Assembly: GCA_030042755.1 (NCBI GenBank)
Contig: JASHZC010000177.1
Coordinates: forward strand, 1 to 6,105
DNA length: 6,105 nt
Direction of reading: 5' to 3'
From: Vulcanimicrobiota bacterium
Lineage (GTDB): Bacteria; Eremiobacterota; Eremiobacteria; Baltobacterales; Baltobacteraceae
Shown here: in pieces, positions 1 through 6,105 of the stretch
How the letters are laid out: each line of letters starts with the position of its first letter
Position numbering within the stretch: position 1 is the first letter of the stretch
The notes under the pieces: generated by a model
The model's input: only the letters and a program-made list of their open reading frames with translations
The model's database searches: none
What the model was told of the DNA's origin: nothing
Made by a program: the position numbers and the translations under genes

Positions 1-3
1 CTC

Positions 4-858
4 ATGTCCCGCCTCTCCGATCGCACGCTTGCGCTCATGGAACGCCTCCGTCTCCGCGACGACGATCGCGTCTCCGACCTCGGACGAACGAAGTTGCTGA
101 CGCACGGCGAGGTTCGCCCGCGCGCGATCGTTTTGCTACACGGTCTCTCCGCCAGTCCCGCGCAATTCGTCCGTTTCGCGCACGAACTGCACCGCGAAGG
201 GCACAACGTCGTGGTGCCGCGGCTACCACGGCACGGTCATCGCGATCGTCTTTCGAGCGCGCTTGCGCTGCTGACCGTCGACGACTTGCGCCGGTTTGCG
301 GGCGAAAGCGTGGAGTTGGCGCAGGGGCTTGGAGAGCACGTGGTCGTCGCGGGGTTTTCCCTGGGCGGATTGCTCGCAACGTGGATAGCGCAGCGTTACG
401 AAATCGAACGGGCGGTTGCGATCGCTCCATTTTTCGGGATGTCCTGGATGCCAAACCGGTTCCTGGGCCAGTTTACCGATTTTCTCTTGAAATTGCCCAA
501 TCTTCACGGTTGGTGGAACCCGCTCGCGCGAGAAAAACAGTCGCCCGAGCACGGGTACCCACGCTATGCGACGCACGCGGTCGCGAACGCGCTGCTGCTT
601 GCGCGCGAAGTTTTCGCGCAGTCGAACCGCGAGATCGCTGCGCGCGAGTTGATCTTCGTAACGAACGCGCGCGAGGCAGCGACCAACAACCGCGCGGTCC
701 GCAGGCTCGAAGCGCTTCTGCGCGGGTCGAACTCACGGCAGCTGAAGCACGTCGTATTGACCGGGATTCCACCGTCCCACGACATCATTGAGCCACTGCG
801 CCATCCCGCTCTAGCCGACTCCGTCTTCCCAACGCTGCTAGATATACTCATCAAATAG
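4..858 (+). CDS. alpha/beta hydrolase (esterase/lipase-like), substrate unknown
   Basis: Predicted cytosolic serine hydrolase of 284 residues with no signal peptide or membrane segment. Seen in the sequence: an oxyanion-hole motif LLHGLSASP at about residues 44-52, the nucleophile elbow AGFSLGG with Ser119 at 116-122, and a late PSHD with His259 as the likely catalytic histidine. The acid is less certain: the usual place after the sixth strand reads VTNAREAATN, so Glu224 would serve rather than Asp. A hydrophobic, Trp-rich cap segment lies around 147-185. The family hydrolyses carboxylic esters or similar bonds, but nothing here defines the substrate. The start is uncertain: ATG at 4 lies three bases from the window edge, the frame is open to the edge, and ATG at 37 is an alternative. 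It lies 51 bases from mmsA, behind a separate possible promoter, so a role in pyrimidine breakdown is not implied. Confidence 0.88.
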   Translation: MSRLSDRTLALMERLRLRDDDRVSDLGRTKLLTHGEVRPRAIVLLHGLSASPAQFVRFAHELHREGHNVVVPRLPRHGHRDRLSSALALLTVDDLRRFAGESVELAQGLGEHVVVAGFSLGGLLATWIAQRYEIERAVAIAPFFGMSWMPNRFLGQFTDFLLKLPNLHGWWNPLAREKQSPEHGYPRYATHAVANALLLAREVFAQSNREIAARELIFVTNAREAATNNRAVRRLEALLRGSNSRQLKHVVLTGIPPSHDIIEPLRHPALADSVFPTLLDILIK

Positions 859-891
859 CTTGGCAGGCGCTAGCGGGGCAGGGCTCTGCGG

Positions 892-900
892 TGCGATAAT
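892..900 (+). promoter_or_regulatory. possible extended -10 promoter element of the mmsA-preTA-hydantoinase operon
   Basis: The bases TGCGATAAT match the extended -10 pattern TGnTATAAT at all but the first base of the hexamer (GATAAT, 895-900). No -35-like hexamer is seen at 16-18 bases upstream (around 871-878), which extended -10 promoters can do without. Transcription would begin about 7 bases downstream, near 906-908, almost at the mmsA ATG at 910. This is inferred from pattern only, and an A+T-rich patch in a short spacer could arise by chance. Confidence 0.35.
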
Positions 901-909
901 TCAGATATT

Positions 910-2418
910 ATGGCCGTTTCCACCGCACTTCGTTCCATCCATCACTTCATCGACGGCGCCGTGCTCGACGAACCGTCCGAGCGGTACGGCGAAGTCTACG
1001 ACCCGGCGCGGGGCATCGTACAAGCGCGAGTCGCATTCGCCGACCAACGCACGGTGGACCGCGGCGTACGAGTCGCCTCCGCAGCGTTTCCAAACTGGCG
1101 CGATGCGCCGCTGGGCAAGCGCTCCGAAGTTCTCTTCGCCTTTCGCGAGTTGCTGCGCGAGAACGCGCCGCGCTTCGCGCAGATCGTTTCGTCGGAGCAT
1201 GGCAAGATCGTCACCGACGCAGCGGGAGAGGTCGCGCGCGCTCTCGAGGTCGTCGATTTCGCATGCGCCTTGACGCATCTCACCAAGGGCGAGTTTAGCG
1301 AGAGCGTTTCGCGCAACGTCGATACGTATTCGATTCGTCAGCCGCTCGGAGTATGCGTCGGCATAACGCCGTTCAATTTTCCGATGATGGTTCCGGCATG
1401 GATGTTCGCGATTGCGATCGCATGCGGGAACGCCTTCGTCCTCAAGCCGTCCGAACGCGATCCGTCCGCTGCGAATCTCATCGCAGAACTCTGGGTGCAA
1501 GCCGGCTTGCCGAAGGGCATATTCAACGTCGTGCACGGTGACAAGGTCGCGGTCGATGCGCTGCTGACGCATCCGGACGTGGCTGCCGTCAGTTTTGTCG
1601 GCAGCACGCCGATCGCGCGGTACGTTTATGCGACCGCCGCGGCGCATGGCAAGCGCGTGCAGGCGCTGGGTGGCGCGAAGAATCATTTGGTCGTCATGCC
1701 CGACGCAGATATGGATGCTGCCGCGGACGCGCTCGTCTCCGCAGCGTACGGATCGGCCGGTCAGCGATGCATGGCAATTTCTGCGAGCGTTACCGTCGGT
1801 AACGCGCACGAAGCGCTGCTCCCCAAAATTCGCGAACGGATCGCGAAATTGAAAGTCGGGCCGGGCGCGGATGCAGCGAATGACATGGGCCCGGTCGTAA
1901 CGGCGCAGGCGCGCGAGCGTATCACCGGCTACATCGAGCAAGGCGCCAGCGCCGGAGCGGCGCTTATCGAGGACGGGCGCGATTTGCACGTCGAGGGTTG
2001 CGAAGACGGGTTCTGGGTCGGGCCGACGCTTTTCGATGAAGTGACGCCGAATATGACGATCTACACCGACGAAATCTTCGGGCCCGTGCTCGTGAACGTG
2101 CGTGCTGACTCGCTCGACGAAGCCCTCGCGATCGTCAACGACAATCCGTATGGTAACGGAACCTCGATCTTCACGCGCAGCGGCGGTGCAGCCCATAAAT
2201 TTCAGCGTGAAGTGCAAGTCGGTATGGTCGGCGTGAACGTGCCGATCCCGGTGCCGGTCGGATACTACAGCTTCGGCGGTTGGAAAGCGTCGCTGTTCGG
2301 CGACCTGCATATTTACGGGGAAGACGGCTTCCGCTTTTACACGCGCGGCAAAGTCGTCACGGCCCGTTGGGATGAGAGCGGCGCGGGCGTCAACTTAGGA
2401 TTTCCGACGCACCGGTGA
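910..2418 (+). CDS. mmsA: CoA-acylating (methyl)malonate-semialdehyde dehydrogenase
   Basis: Aldehyde dehydrogenase superfamily protein of 502 residues, the normal length for MmsA. It oxidises malonate or methylmalonate semialdehyde with NAD+ and CoA, with loss of CO2, to acetyl-CoA or propionyl-CoA. Visible motifs: TPFNFP with Asn156, LKPSERDP with Lys179, FVGST at 229-233, the nucleophile in GQRCM (Cys287, preceded by Arg286), EIFGPV with Glu388, and the C-terminal VNVPIPVPVG segment typical of MmsA. The LELGG glutamate of hydrolytic aldehyde dehydrogenases is absent (QALGG, Ala252), which fits release of the acyl group to CoA rather than water. The ATG at 910 has no Shine-Dalgarno sequence within reach, but gives the expected family N-terminus (HHFIDG at 11-16). 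Its stop overlaps the preT GTG by four bases. In this context it probably handles semialdehydes from beta-alanine and beta-aminoisobutyrate. Valine or inositol breakdown uses the same enzyme, but no other genes of those pathways are present. Confidence 0.95.
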   Translation: MAVSTALRSIHHFIDGAVLDEPSERYGEVYDPARGIVQARVAFADQRTVDRGVRVASAAFPNWRDAPLGKRSEVLFAFRELLRENAPRFAQIVSSEHGKIVTDAAGEVARALEVVDFACALTHLTKGEFSESVSRNVDTYSIRQPLGVCVGITPFNFPMMVPAWMFAIAIACGNAFVLKPSERDPSAANLIAELWVQAGLPKGIFNVVHGDKVAVDALLTHPDVAAVSFVGSTPIARYVYATAAAHGKRVQALGGAKNHLVVMPDADMDAAADALVSAAYGSAGQRCMAISASVTVGNAHEALLPKIRERIAKLKVGPGADAANDMGPVVTAQARERITGYIEQGASAGAALIEDGRDLHVEGCEDGFWVGPTLFDEVTPNMTIYTDEIFGPVLVNVRADSLDEALAIVNDNPYGNGTSIFTRSGGAAHKFQREVQVGMVGVNVPIPVPVGYYSFGGWKASLFGDLHIYGEDGFRFYTRGKVVTARWDESGAGVNLGFPTHR

Positions 2419-3698
2419 CGATGAACGAGCTGGGACCTTCGATCCACCGGTCGTTGAACGACTTGGACGTGAAGCTCGAGGCGAACCGCTGCCTGTACTG
2501 TTACGATGCGCCATGCATGAACGCGTGCCCGACGCACATCGACGTTGCGTCCTTCATTGCAAAGATCGCGCAGGGCAATCTCAAAGGCAGCGCGCGCGAC
2601 ATTCTCAGCGCGAATCCAATGGGCGCGAGTTGTGCCCGGGTCTGTCCTACCGAAGAACTCTGCGAAGGCGCATGCGTCTACGCGAAGGACGGATCCCCGA
2701 TTCGTATCGGCGATTTGCAGCGCTACGCGATCGACGCGCTCGAGCGTAGCGGCGAGCAGCTGTTCTCGCCGGGGGCGCCGACCGGGAAACGCGTGGCGAT
2801 TGTCGGCGGCGGTCCGGCCGGACTCTCCGCGGCGCGCGATTTACGCTTAATCGGACACGCGGTAACGATCTTCGAAGCGCGCGACGCATTAGGCGGGTTG
2901 AACACGTTCGGGATCGTGCCGTTTCGGCTTTCGAACGACGTTGCGCTCTGGGAAGCGCAGTATGTCGTTCAACTCGGCGTCGAGGTCCGAACCGGCGTCG
3001 AGGTCGGCGAGGACTTCCCGGTCGATGCACTGCTCGAAGACTTCGATGCTGTCGTACTTGCGTGCGGCATGGGCGGCGTGCCGGCATTGGCCATTCCGGG
3101 TGAGGAGCTTGCGTGGGACGCGCTCGACTTCATCGAGCACGTCAAACGCGGGCGGCGCATCGGCGATCTTGGCGATCGCGTAGCGGTAATCGGTGCCGGA
3201 AATACGGCGATCGATGCGTTGACGTGCGCAAAACGCATGGGCGTGGAAAGCGTCACCATGTACTATCGCCGCGGCGAGGAGCACATGAGTGCCTACGAGT
3301 TCGAATATACCTTTGCAAAGAACGAAGGTATCGAGTTTCGCTTTTATTGTGCAGCGGTTCGGATCGTACCGAATGAGATTACGTTCGTGCGAACGGAGGT
3401 GCGCGACGGAAAACTGGCGCCGGTTGCGCAGAGCGAATTCACGGAGGGCGTCAGCACGGTAATCAGCGCGATCGGACAGACGCGCCTGGAATCGACGCTG
3501 AATGCGTTCGGCATCGCAACCGATGCGGGCGTCGTGCGCGTAGACGACGCGCTGCGCACCTCGCGACCCGGCGTTTTTGCGGCCGGTGATTGCATCTTTG
3601 CCAAGGGCGCGCGTGAGGCAATGGTCGTCGAAGCGGCAGAGCAAGGCAAGATCGCCGCACGAAGCGTCGATGCCTATTTACGGGCGAAGGCCGCATAG
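2415..3698 (+). CDS. preT: NAD(P)-dependent dihydropyrimidine dehydrogenase, FAD/Fe-S subunit PreT
   Basis: Electron-input subunit of dihydropyrimidine dehydrogenase, 427 residues (E. coli PreT is about 412), corresponding to the N-terminal half of the mammalian enzyme. An N-terminal Fe-S domain holds two cysteine groups: Cys26, 29, 34, 38 and Cys73, 77, 83, 87. It also has Gln102 in the IGDLQR segment, the position of the unusual glutamine ligand in the mammalian enzyme. An FAD Rossmann motif VGGGPAGLSAA follows at 130-140, then the nucleotide-binding motif IGAGNTAIDA at 259-268, and the closing FAD motif GVFAAGD with Asp392. NAD(P)H electrons pass through FAD and the clusters to PreA, encoded next with a 3-base gap. 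The start chosen is GTG at 2415, overlapping the mmsA stop as GTGA, with AGGA at 2397-2400 fourteen bases upstream. ATG at 2421, two residues later, is equally possible. A glutamate synthase small subunit is the nearest look-alike, but the preA neighbour settles the call. Confidence 0.94.
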   Translation: MTMNELGPSIHRSLNDLDVKLEANRCLYCYDAPCMNACPTHIDVASFIAKIAQGNLKGSARDILSANPMGASCARVCPTEELCEGACVYAKDGSPIRIGDLQRYAIDALERSGEQLFSPGAPTGKRVAIVGGGPAGLSAARDLRLIGHAVTIFEARDALGGLNTFGIVPFRLSNDVALWEAQYVVQLGVEVRTGVEVGEDFPVDALLEDFDAVVLACGMGGVPALAIPGEELAWDALDFIEHVKRGRRIGDLGDRVAVIGAGNTAIDALTCAKRMGVESVTMYYRRGEEHMSAYEFEYTFAKNEGIEFRFYCAAVRIVPNEITFVRTEVRDGKLAPVAQSEFTEGVSTVISAIGQTRLESTLNAFGIATDAGVVRVDDALRTSRPGVFAAGDCIFAKGAREAMVVEAAEQGKIAARSVDAYLRAKAA

Positions 3699-3701
3699 TT
3701 C

Positions 3702-4955
3702 ATGACTGACCTGAGCAGCTCGCTCGCGGGCATTCGATCTCCGAATCCGTTCTGGCTCGCTTCTGCGCCGCCGACGAACAGCGGCCACCAGGTGATGCGA
3801 GCGTTCGAAGCCGGATGGGGCGGTGTGGTGTGGAAGACGCTCGGCACGCCCATCGTCAATGTCACCTCGCGCTTTGCGGGACTCGATTACAAGCAAAACA
3901 AGATGATCGCGATGAACAACATCGAGCTCATCACCGATCGCCCACTCGACGACAACCTTCGTGAGATTCGCGCGTGCAAGCGTGCCTTTCCGGATCGCGC
4001 GATCGTCGTGTCGCTCATGGAAGTCTGCGAGCGGCAGGCGTGGCACGAGCTCGTCAAGCACGTGCAAGAAGAAAACATCGACGGTTTCGAGCTGAACTTT
4101 GGCTGCCCGCACGGTATGAGCGAGCGGGGTATGGGCTCGGCGGTCGGTCAACATGCCGATCTGATCGAGGCTGTGACGAGCTGGGCCAAAGAAGTCGCAC
4201 GCGTTCCCGTCATCGTGAAGCTCACGCCCAACATCACGGACGTTCGCGTGCCGGCACGAGCCGCAACGGCAGGCGGTGCCGATGCGCTCAGTATGATCAA
4301 CACGATCAATAGTTTGATCGGAGTCGACCTCGACTCTTGGAATCCGATTCCGCACGTCGACGGCAAAAGCTCGCATGGCGGCTACTGTGGACCGGCGGTC
4401 AAGCCGATTGCACTGAACATGGTCAACGAGTGCGCGCGCGATTCGCAGGTGAACGTCCCGATCTCGGGGATCGGCGGCGTTGAGACGTGGAAGGATGCCG
4501 TTGAGTTCTTGCTGCTCGGCGCGAGTAACGTGCAGCTGTGCACGGCGGTGATGCACCACGGCTTTCGCATCATCGATCAGCTCTGCGACGGTCTGCGCTC
4601 GTACCTCGAGGAGCGCGGTATGAACGCGGTCGAGGATCTGGTCGGTGGCGCGAAAGACCGGATCACAACGTGGGAGAATCTCAATCTCAACTATCAAATC
4701 GTCGCGGAGATCGATCAGGCTACCTGCATCCATTGCAGCAAATGCTACGTCGCCTGCGAGGATGCCGCTCATCAGTGCATCGATCGCGAGATGCGCGACG
4801 GCGTAGCGATCTTGAAGGTCGATCAGGCGCACTGCGTCGGATGCAACCTCTGCATGATGGTTTGCCCGGTCGACGATTGCATCACGATGCTGCACGTGGA
4901 AAACGGCCTGGCCCCCGAAAGCTGGAAACAGCGGAGCAGTCTTTGGGAAAAGTGA
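3702..4955 (+). CDS. preA: NAD(P)-dependent dihydropyrimidine dehydrogenase, FMN catalytic subunit PreA
   Basis: Catalytic subunit, 417 residues, that reduces uracil or thymine at the 5,6 double bond. Residues 1 to about 310 form a dihydroorotate-dehydrogenase-like FMN barrel: NPFWLASAPP at 15-24, WKTLGT with Lys45, the active-site loop NFGCPHGMSERGMG with Cys135 matching the general-acid cysteine of mammalian dihydropyrimidine dehydrogenase, VKLTPN with Lys173, INT with Asn200 and Thr201, and the phosphate-binding PISGIGG at 253-259. The C-terminus is a two-cluster ferredoxin domain: Cys342, 345, 348, 352 and Cys378, 381, 384, 388, for two [4Fe-4S] clusters that receive electrons from PreT. 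The ATG at 3702 follows GAAGG at 3686-3690 with an 11-base gap. The wording resembles the pseudomonad-type PreA more than E. coli PreA, from memory. The stop overlaps the next gene. Dihydroorotate dehydrogenase is excluded by the ferredoxin tail and the preT partner. Confidence 0.95.
   Translation: MTDLSSSLAGIRSPNPFWLASAPPTNSGHQVMRAFEAGWGGVVWKTLGTPIVNVTSRFAGLDYKQNKMIAMNNIELITDRPLDDNLREIRACKRAFPDRAIVVSLMEVCERQAWHELVKHVQEENIDGFELNFGCPHGMSERGMGSAVGQHADLIEAVTSWAKEVARVPVIVKLTPNITDVRVPARAATAGGADALSMINTINSLIGVDLDSWNPIPHVDGKSSHGGYCGPAVKPIALNMVNECARDSQVNVPISGIGGVETWKDAVEFLLLGASNVQLCTAVMHHGFRIIDQLCDGLRSYLEERGMNAVEDLVGGAKDRITTWENLNLNYQIVAEIDQATCIHCSKCYVACEDAAHQCIDREMRDGVAILKVDQAHCVGCNLCMMVCPVDDCITMLHVENGLAPESWKQRSSLWEK
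4933..4936 (+). promoter_or_regulatory. ribosome binding site deciding the hydantoinase start
   Basis: GGAG inside the 3' end of preA sits six bases before TTG at 4943 and fifteen before GTG at 4952. The first spacing is near the usual optimum, so this site argues for the TTG start and for translation coupled to preA. Confidence 0.45.
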
Positions 4956-6105
4956 TTCGCGGCGGTACCATCGTTACCGCAACAGATACTCAGCGAGCCG
5001 ATCTCCTTATTGAGGGCGAGCGCATCAGCATGCTCGCAGAGTCGATTCCGAGTTCGGGACATGACGTCGTCGACGCAAGCGGCACGTACGTCTTTCCGGG
5101 AGGTGTCGATCCACACACCCATCTGGACATGCCGTTCGGCGGAACGATTACCGCCGACGATTTCGAAAGCGGAACGCGCGCGGCACTGCTTGGCGGCACG
5201 ACGACGATTGTCGACTTCGCGCTGCACACGCGCGGGGATTCCCTTCACAACGCGCTACGAACGTGGCACGCGAAAGCCGCAGGGAAAGCCTGTGCGGATT
5301 ACGCCTTCCACCTTACGATTGCCGACGGTCGCGACGAAACGATGAACGAGATCGCGAAGATCGTTGCCGAGCAGGGCGTCAATTCTTTCAAAGTTTTCAT
5401 GGCATACAAACACGTTCTCTACGTCGACGACGAGACGATCTTCAAGACGCTGCAGGCCTGCCGCGACGCCGGCGGACTCGTCCAAGTGCATGCCGAGAAC
5501 GGCGACGTCATCGAAGTTATCACGAAACAAGCGTTGGCGGATGGCAAGACCGAGCCCGTTTGGCACGCGCGCACGAGGCCGGTCGAATGTGAAGGAGAGG
5601 CGACGCACCGTGCCATTCGGCTTGCGGAGATCGCCGGAGCACCGCTCTACGTCGTTCACGTTTCGAGTGCCATGGCGGCAGACATGATCAGTGACGGGCG
5701 CAAGCGCGGGTTGCCGATTTACGGCGAGACGTGCCCCCAGTATCTCGTCTGCGACACCGACGATTATCTACGGCCTGATTTCGAAGGCGCGAAGTACGTT
5801 CTTTCGCCGCCGATCCGCGACAAGTGGAATCAGTCCGTATTGTTGCGTAAGCTCAAGAATCTCGAGCTGCACGCATTCGGATCGGACCACTGCAGCTTCA
5901 ATCTCTGCGGCCAGAAAGATCTTGGGCGGCACGATTTTTCGAAGATCCCAAACGGTGCGCCGACGATCGAAGACCGCCTGTCGATTCTCTATCACGTCGG
6001 CGTCAATGGTGGCGTCATCAGTCCAAATCAGTTCGTCGCGCTCGGCTCGACGAATCCGGCAAAGCTGTTTGGGCTATTTCCTCGCAAGGGCACGATCGCC
6101 GTCGG
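4943..6105 (+). CDS. hydA: dihydropyrimidinase / D-hydantoinase, 3' end missing
   Basis: Metal-dependent cyclic amidohydrolase that opens dihydrouracil or dihydrothymine to the N-carbamoyl beta-amino acid. The frame is open to the window end, giving 387 residues of a family usually about 460-485 long. Residues below count from the TTG start. Binuclear metal site: His58 and His60 (DPHTHLD), Lys150 (SFKVFMAYK, the lysine carboxylated in the family), His183 (VHAENGD), His239 (VVHVSS) and Asp315 (SDHCSF). Substrate residues Tyr155, Ser288 (SPPIRDK) and Asn337 (IPNGAP) are also present. These numbers agree with those I recall for Geobacillus-type D-hydantoinase. The TTG at 4943 is preferred: GGAG at 4933-4936 lies six bases upstream, and MGKVIRGGT matches the usual N-terminal length. 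GTG at 4952, giving a GTGA overlap with the preA stop, is the alternative. Allantoinase or a true hydantoin-specific enzyme is possible by sequence, but preTA next door favours dihydropyrimidinase. Confidence 0.93.
   Translation, partial: MGKVIRGGTIVTATDTQRADLLIEGERISMLAESIPSSGHDVVDASGTYVFPGGVDPHTHLDMPFGGTITADDFESGTRAALLGGTTTIVDFALHTRGDSLHNALRTWHAKAAGKACADYAFHLTIADGRDETMNEIAKIVAEQGVNSFKVFMAYKHVLYVDDETIFKTLQACRDAGGLVQVHAENGDVIEVITKQALADGKTEPVWHARTRPVECEGEATHRAIRLAEIAGAPLYVVHVSSAMAADMISDGRKRGLPIYGETCPQYLVCDTDDYLRPDFEGAKYVLSPPIRDKWNQSVLLRKLKNLELHAFGSDHCSFNLCGQKDLGRHDFSKIPNGAPTIEDRLSILYHVGVNGGVISPNQFVALGSTNPAKLFGLFPRKGTIAV

Noticed and set aside
860..865. TTGGCA as a -35 box
   Set aside because: It is 29 bases from the GATAAT hexamer, far beyond the usual 16-18 base spacer.
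875..883. GGGGCAGGG as a Shine-Dalgarno sequence for mmsA
   Set aside because: It lies 26 bases before the ATG, too far for normal pairing with the ribosome.
878..889. Terminator after the alpha/beta hydrolase gene
   Set aside because: The stem is only four base pairs and no T-run follows, so it is not supported as an intrinsic terminator.
901..2310. 469-codon open frame on the - strand opposite mmsA
   Set aside because: It is antisense to a gene with full MmsA motifs. The translation is rich in Arg, His and Asp, typical of the reverse complement of GC-rich codons, and shows no recognisable domain.
2889..3644. 251-codon open frame on the - strand opposite preT
   Set aside because: It is a shadow of preT with no motif and no ribosome binding site that I could see.
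3678..4895. 405-codon open frame on the - strand opposite preA
   Set aside because: The same codon-mirror effect applies. The + strand carries every PreA catalytic and Fe-S motif, and the antisense translation shows no domain.
910..6105. A new kind of defence, mobile or RNA-based system
   Set aside because: Every large reading frame here matches a known metabolic family with its catalytic residues in place. No repeats, integrase, nuclease or structured noncoding stretch is present.

Overview
This is a high-GC bacterial window (about 60% G+C by eye). It carries four and a half protein-coding genes, all on the + strand and densely packed. No rRNA, tRNA, CRISPR array, insertion sequence or phage gene was seen. 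The host cannot be fixed from the sequence. Bacterial gene order, strong GC-ending codon preference and weak Shine-Dalgarno signals suggest a free-living, GC-rich bacterium. A placement such as an uncultured soil phylum or a proteobacterium would be a guess.

Layout: (1) 4-858, an alpha/beta hydrolase of unknown substrate that probably does not belong to the following operon. (2) 859-909, a 51-base spacer with an extended -10-like element so close to the next ATG that the transcript may be leaderless. (3) 910-2418, mmsA, CoA-acylating (methyl)malonate-semialdehyde dehydrogenase. (4) 2415-3698, preT, and (5) 3702-4955, preA, the two subunits of NAD(P)-dependent dihydropyrimidine dehydrogenase. 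(6) 4943-6105, a dihydropyrimidinase/D-hydantoinase gene cut by the window end.

The four genes from mmsA onward overlap or sit within 3 bases of each other, so they look like one transcription unit for reductive pyrimidine catabolism. PreT passes electrons from NAD(P)H via FAD and Fe-S clusters to PreA. PreA reduces uracil or thymine to the 5,6-dihydro form, and the hydrolase opens the ring to N-carbamoyl-beta-alanine (or the beta-aminoisobutyrate analogue). After two steps not encoded here (beta-ureidopropionase and an omega-aminotransferase, possibly downstream), MmsA would turn malonate or methylmalonate semialdehyde into acetyl-CoA or propionyl-CoA. The operon thus encodes the first two steps and the last step of the pathway.

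I found no convincing evidence of an undescribed system. The points worth a second look are the possible leaderless promoter of mmsA, a TTG start for the hydantoinase, a dinucleotide-binding loop in PreT that looks NADPH-like, a substitution in the predicted PreA substrate pocket, the catalytic acid of the hydrolase, and a surplus of CGATCG sites.
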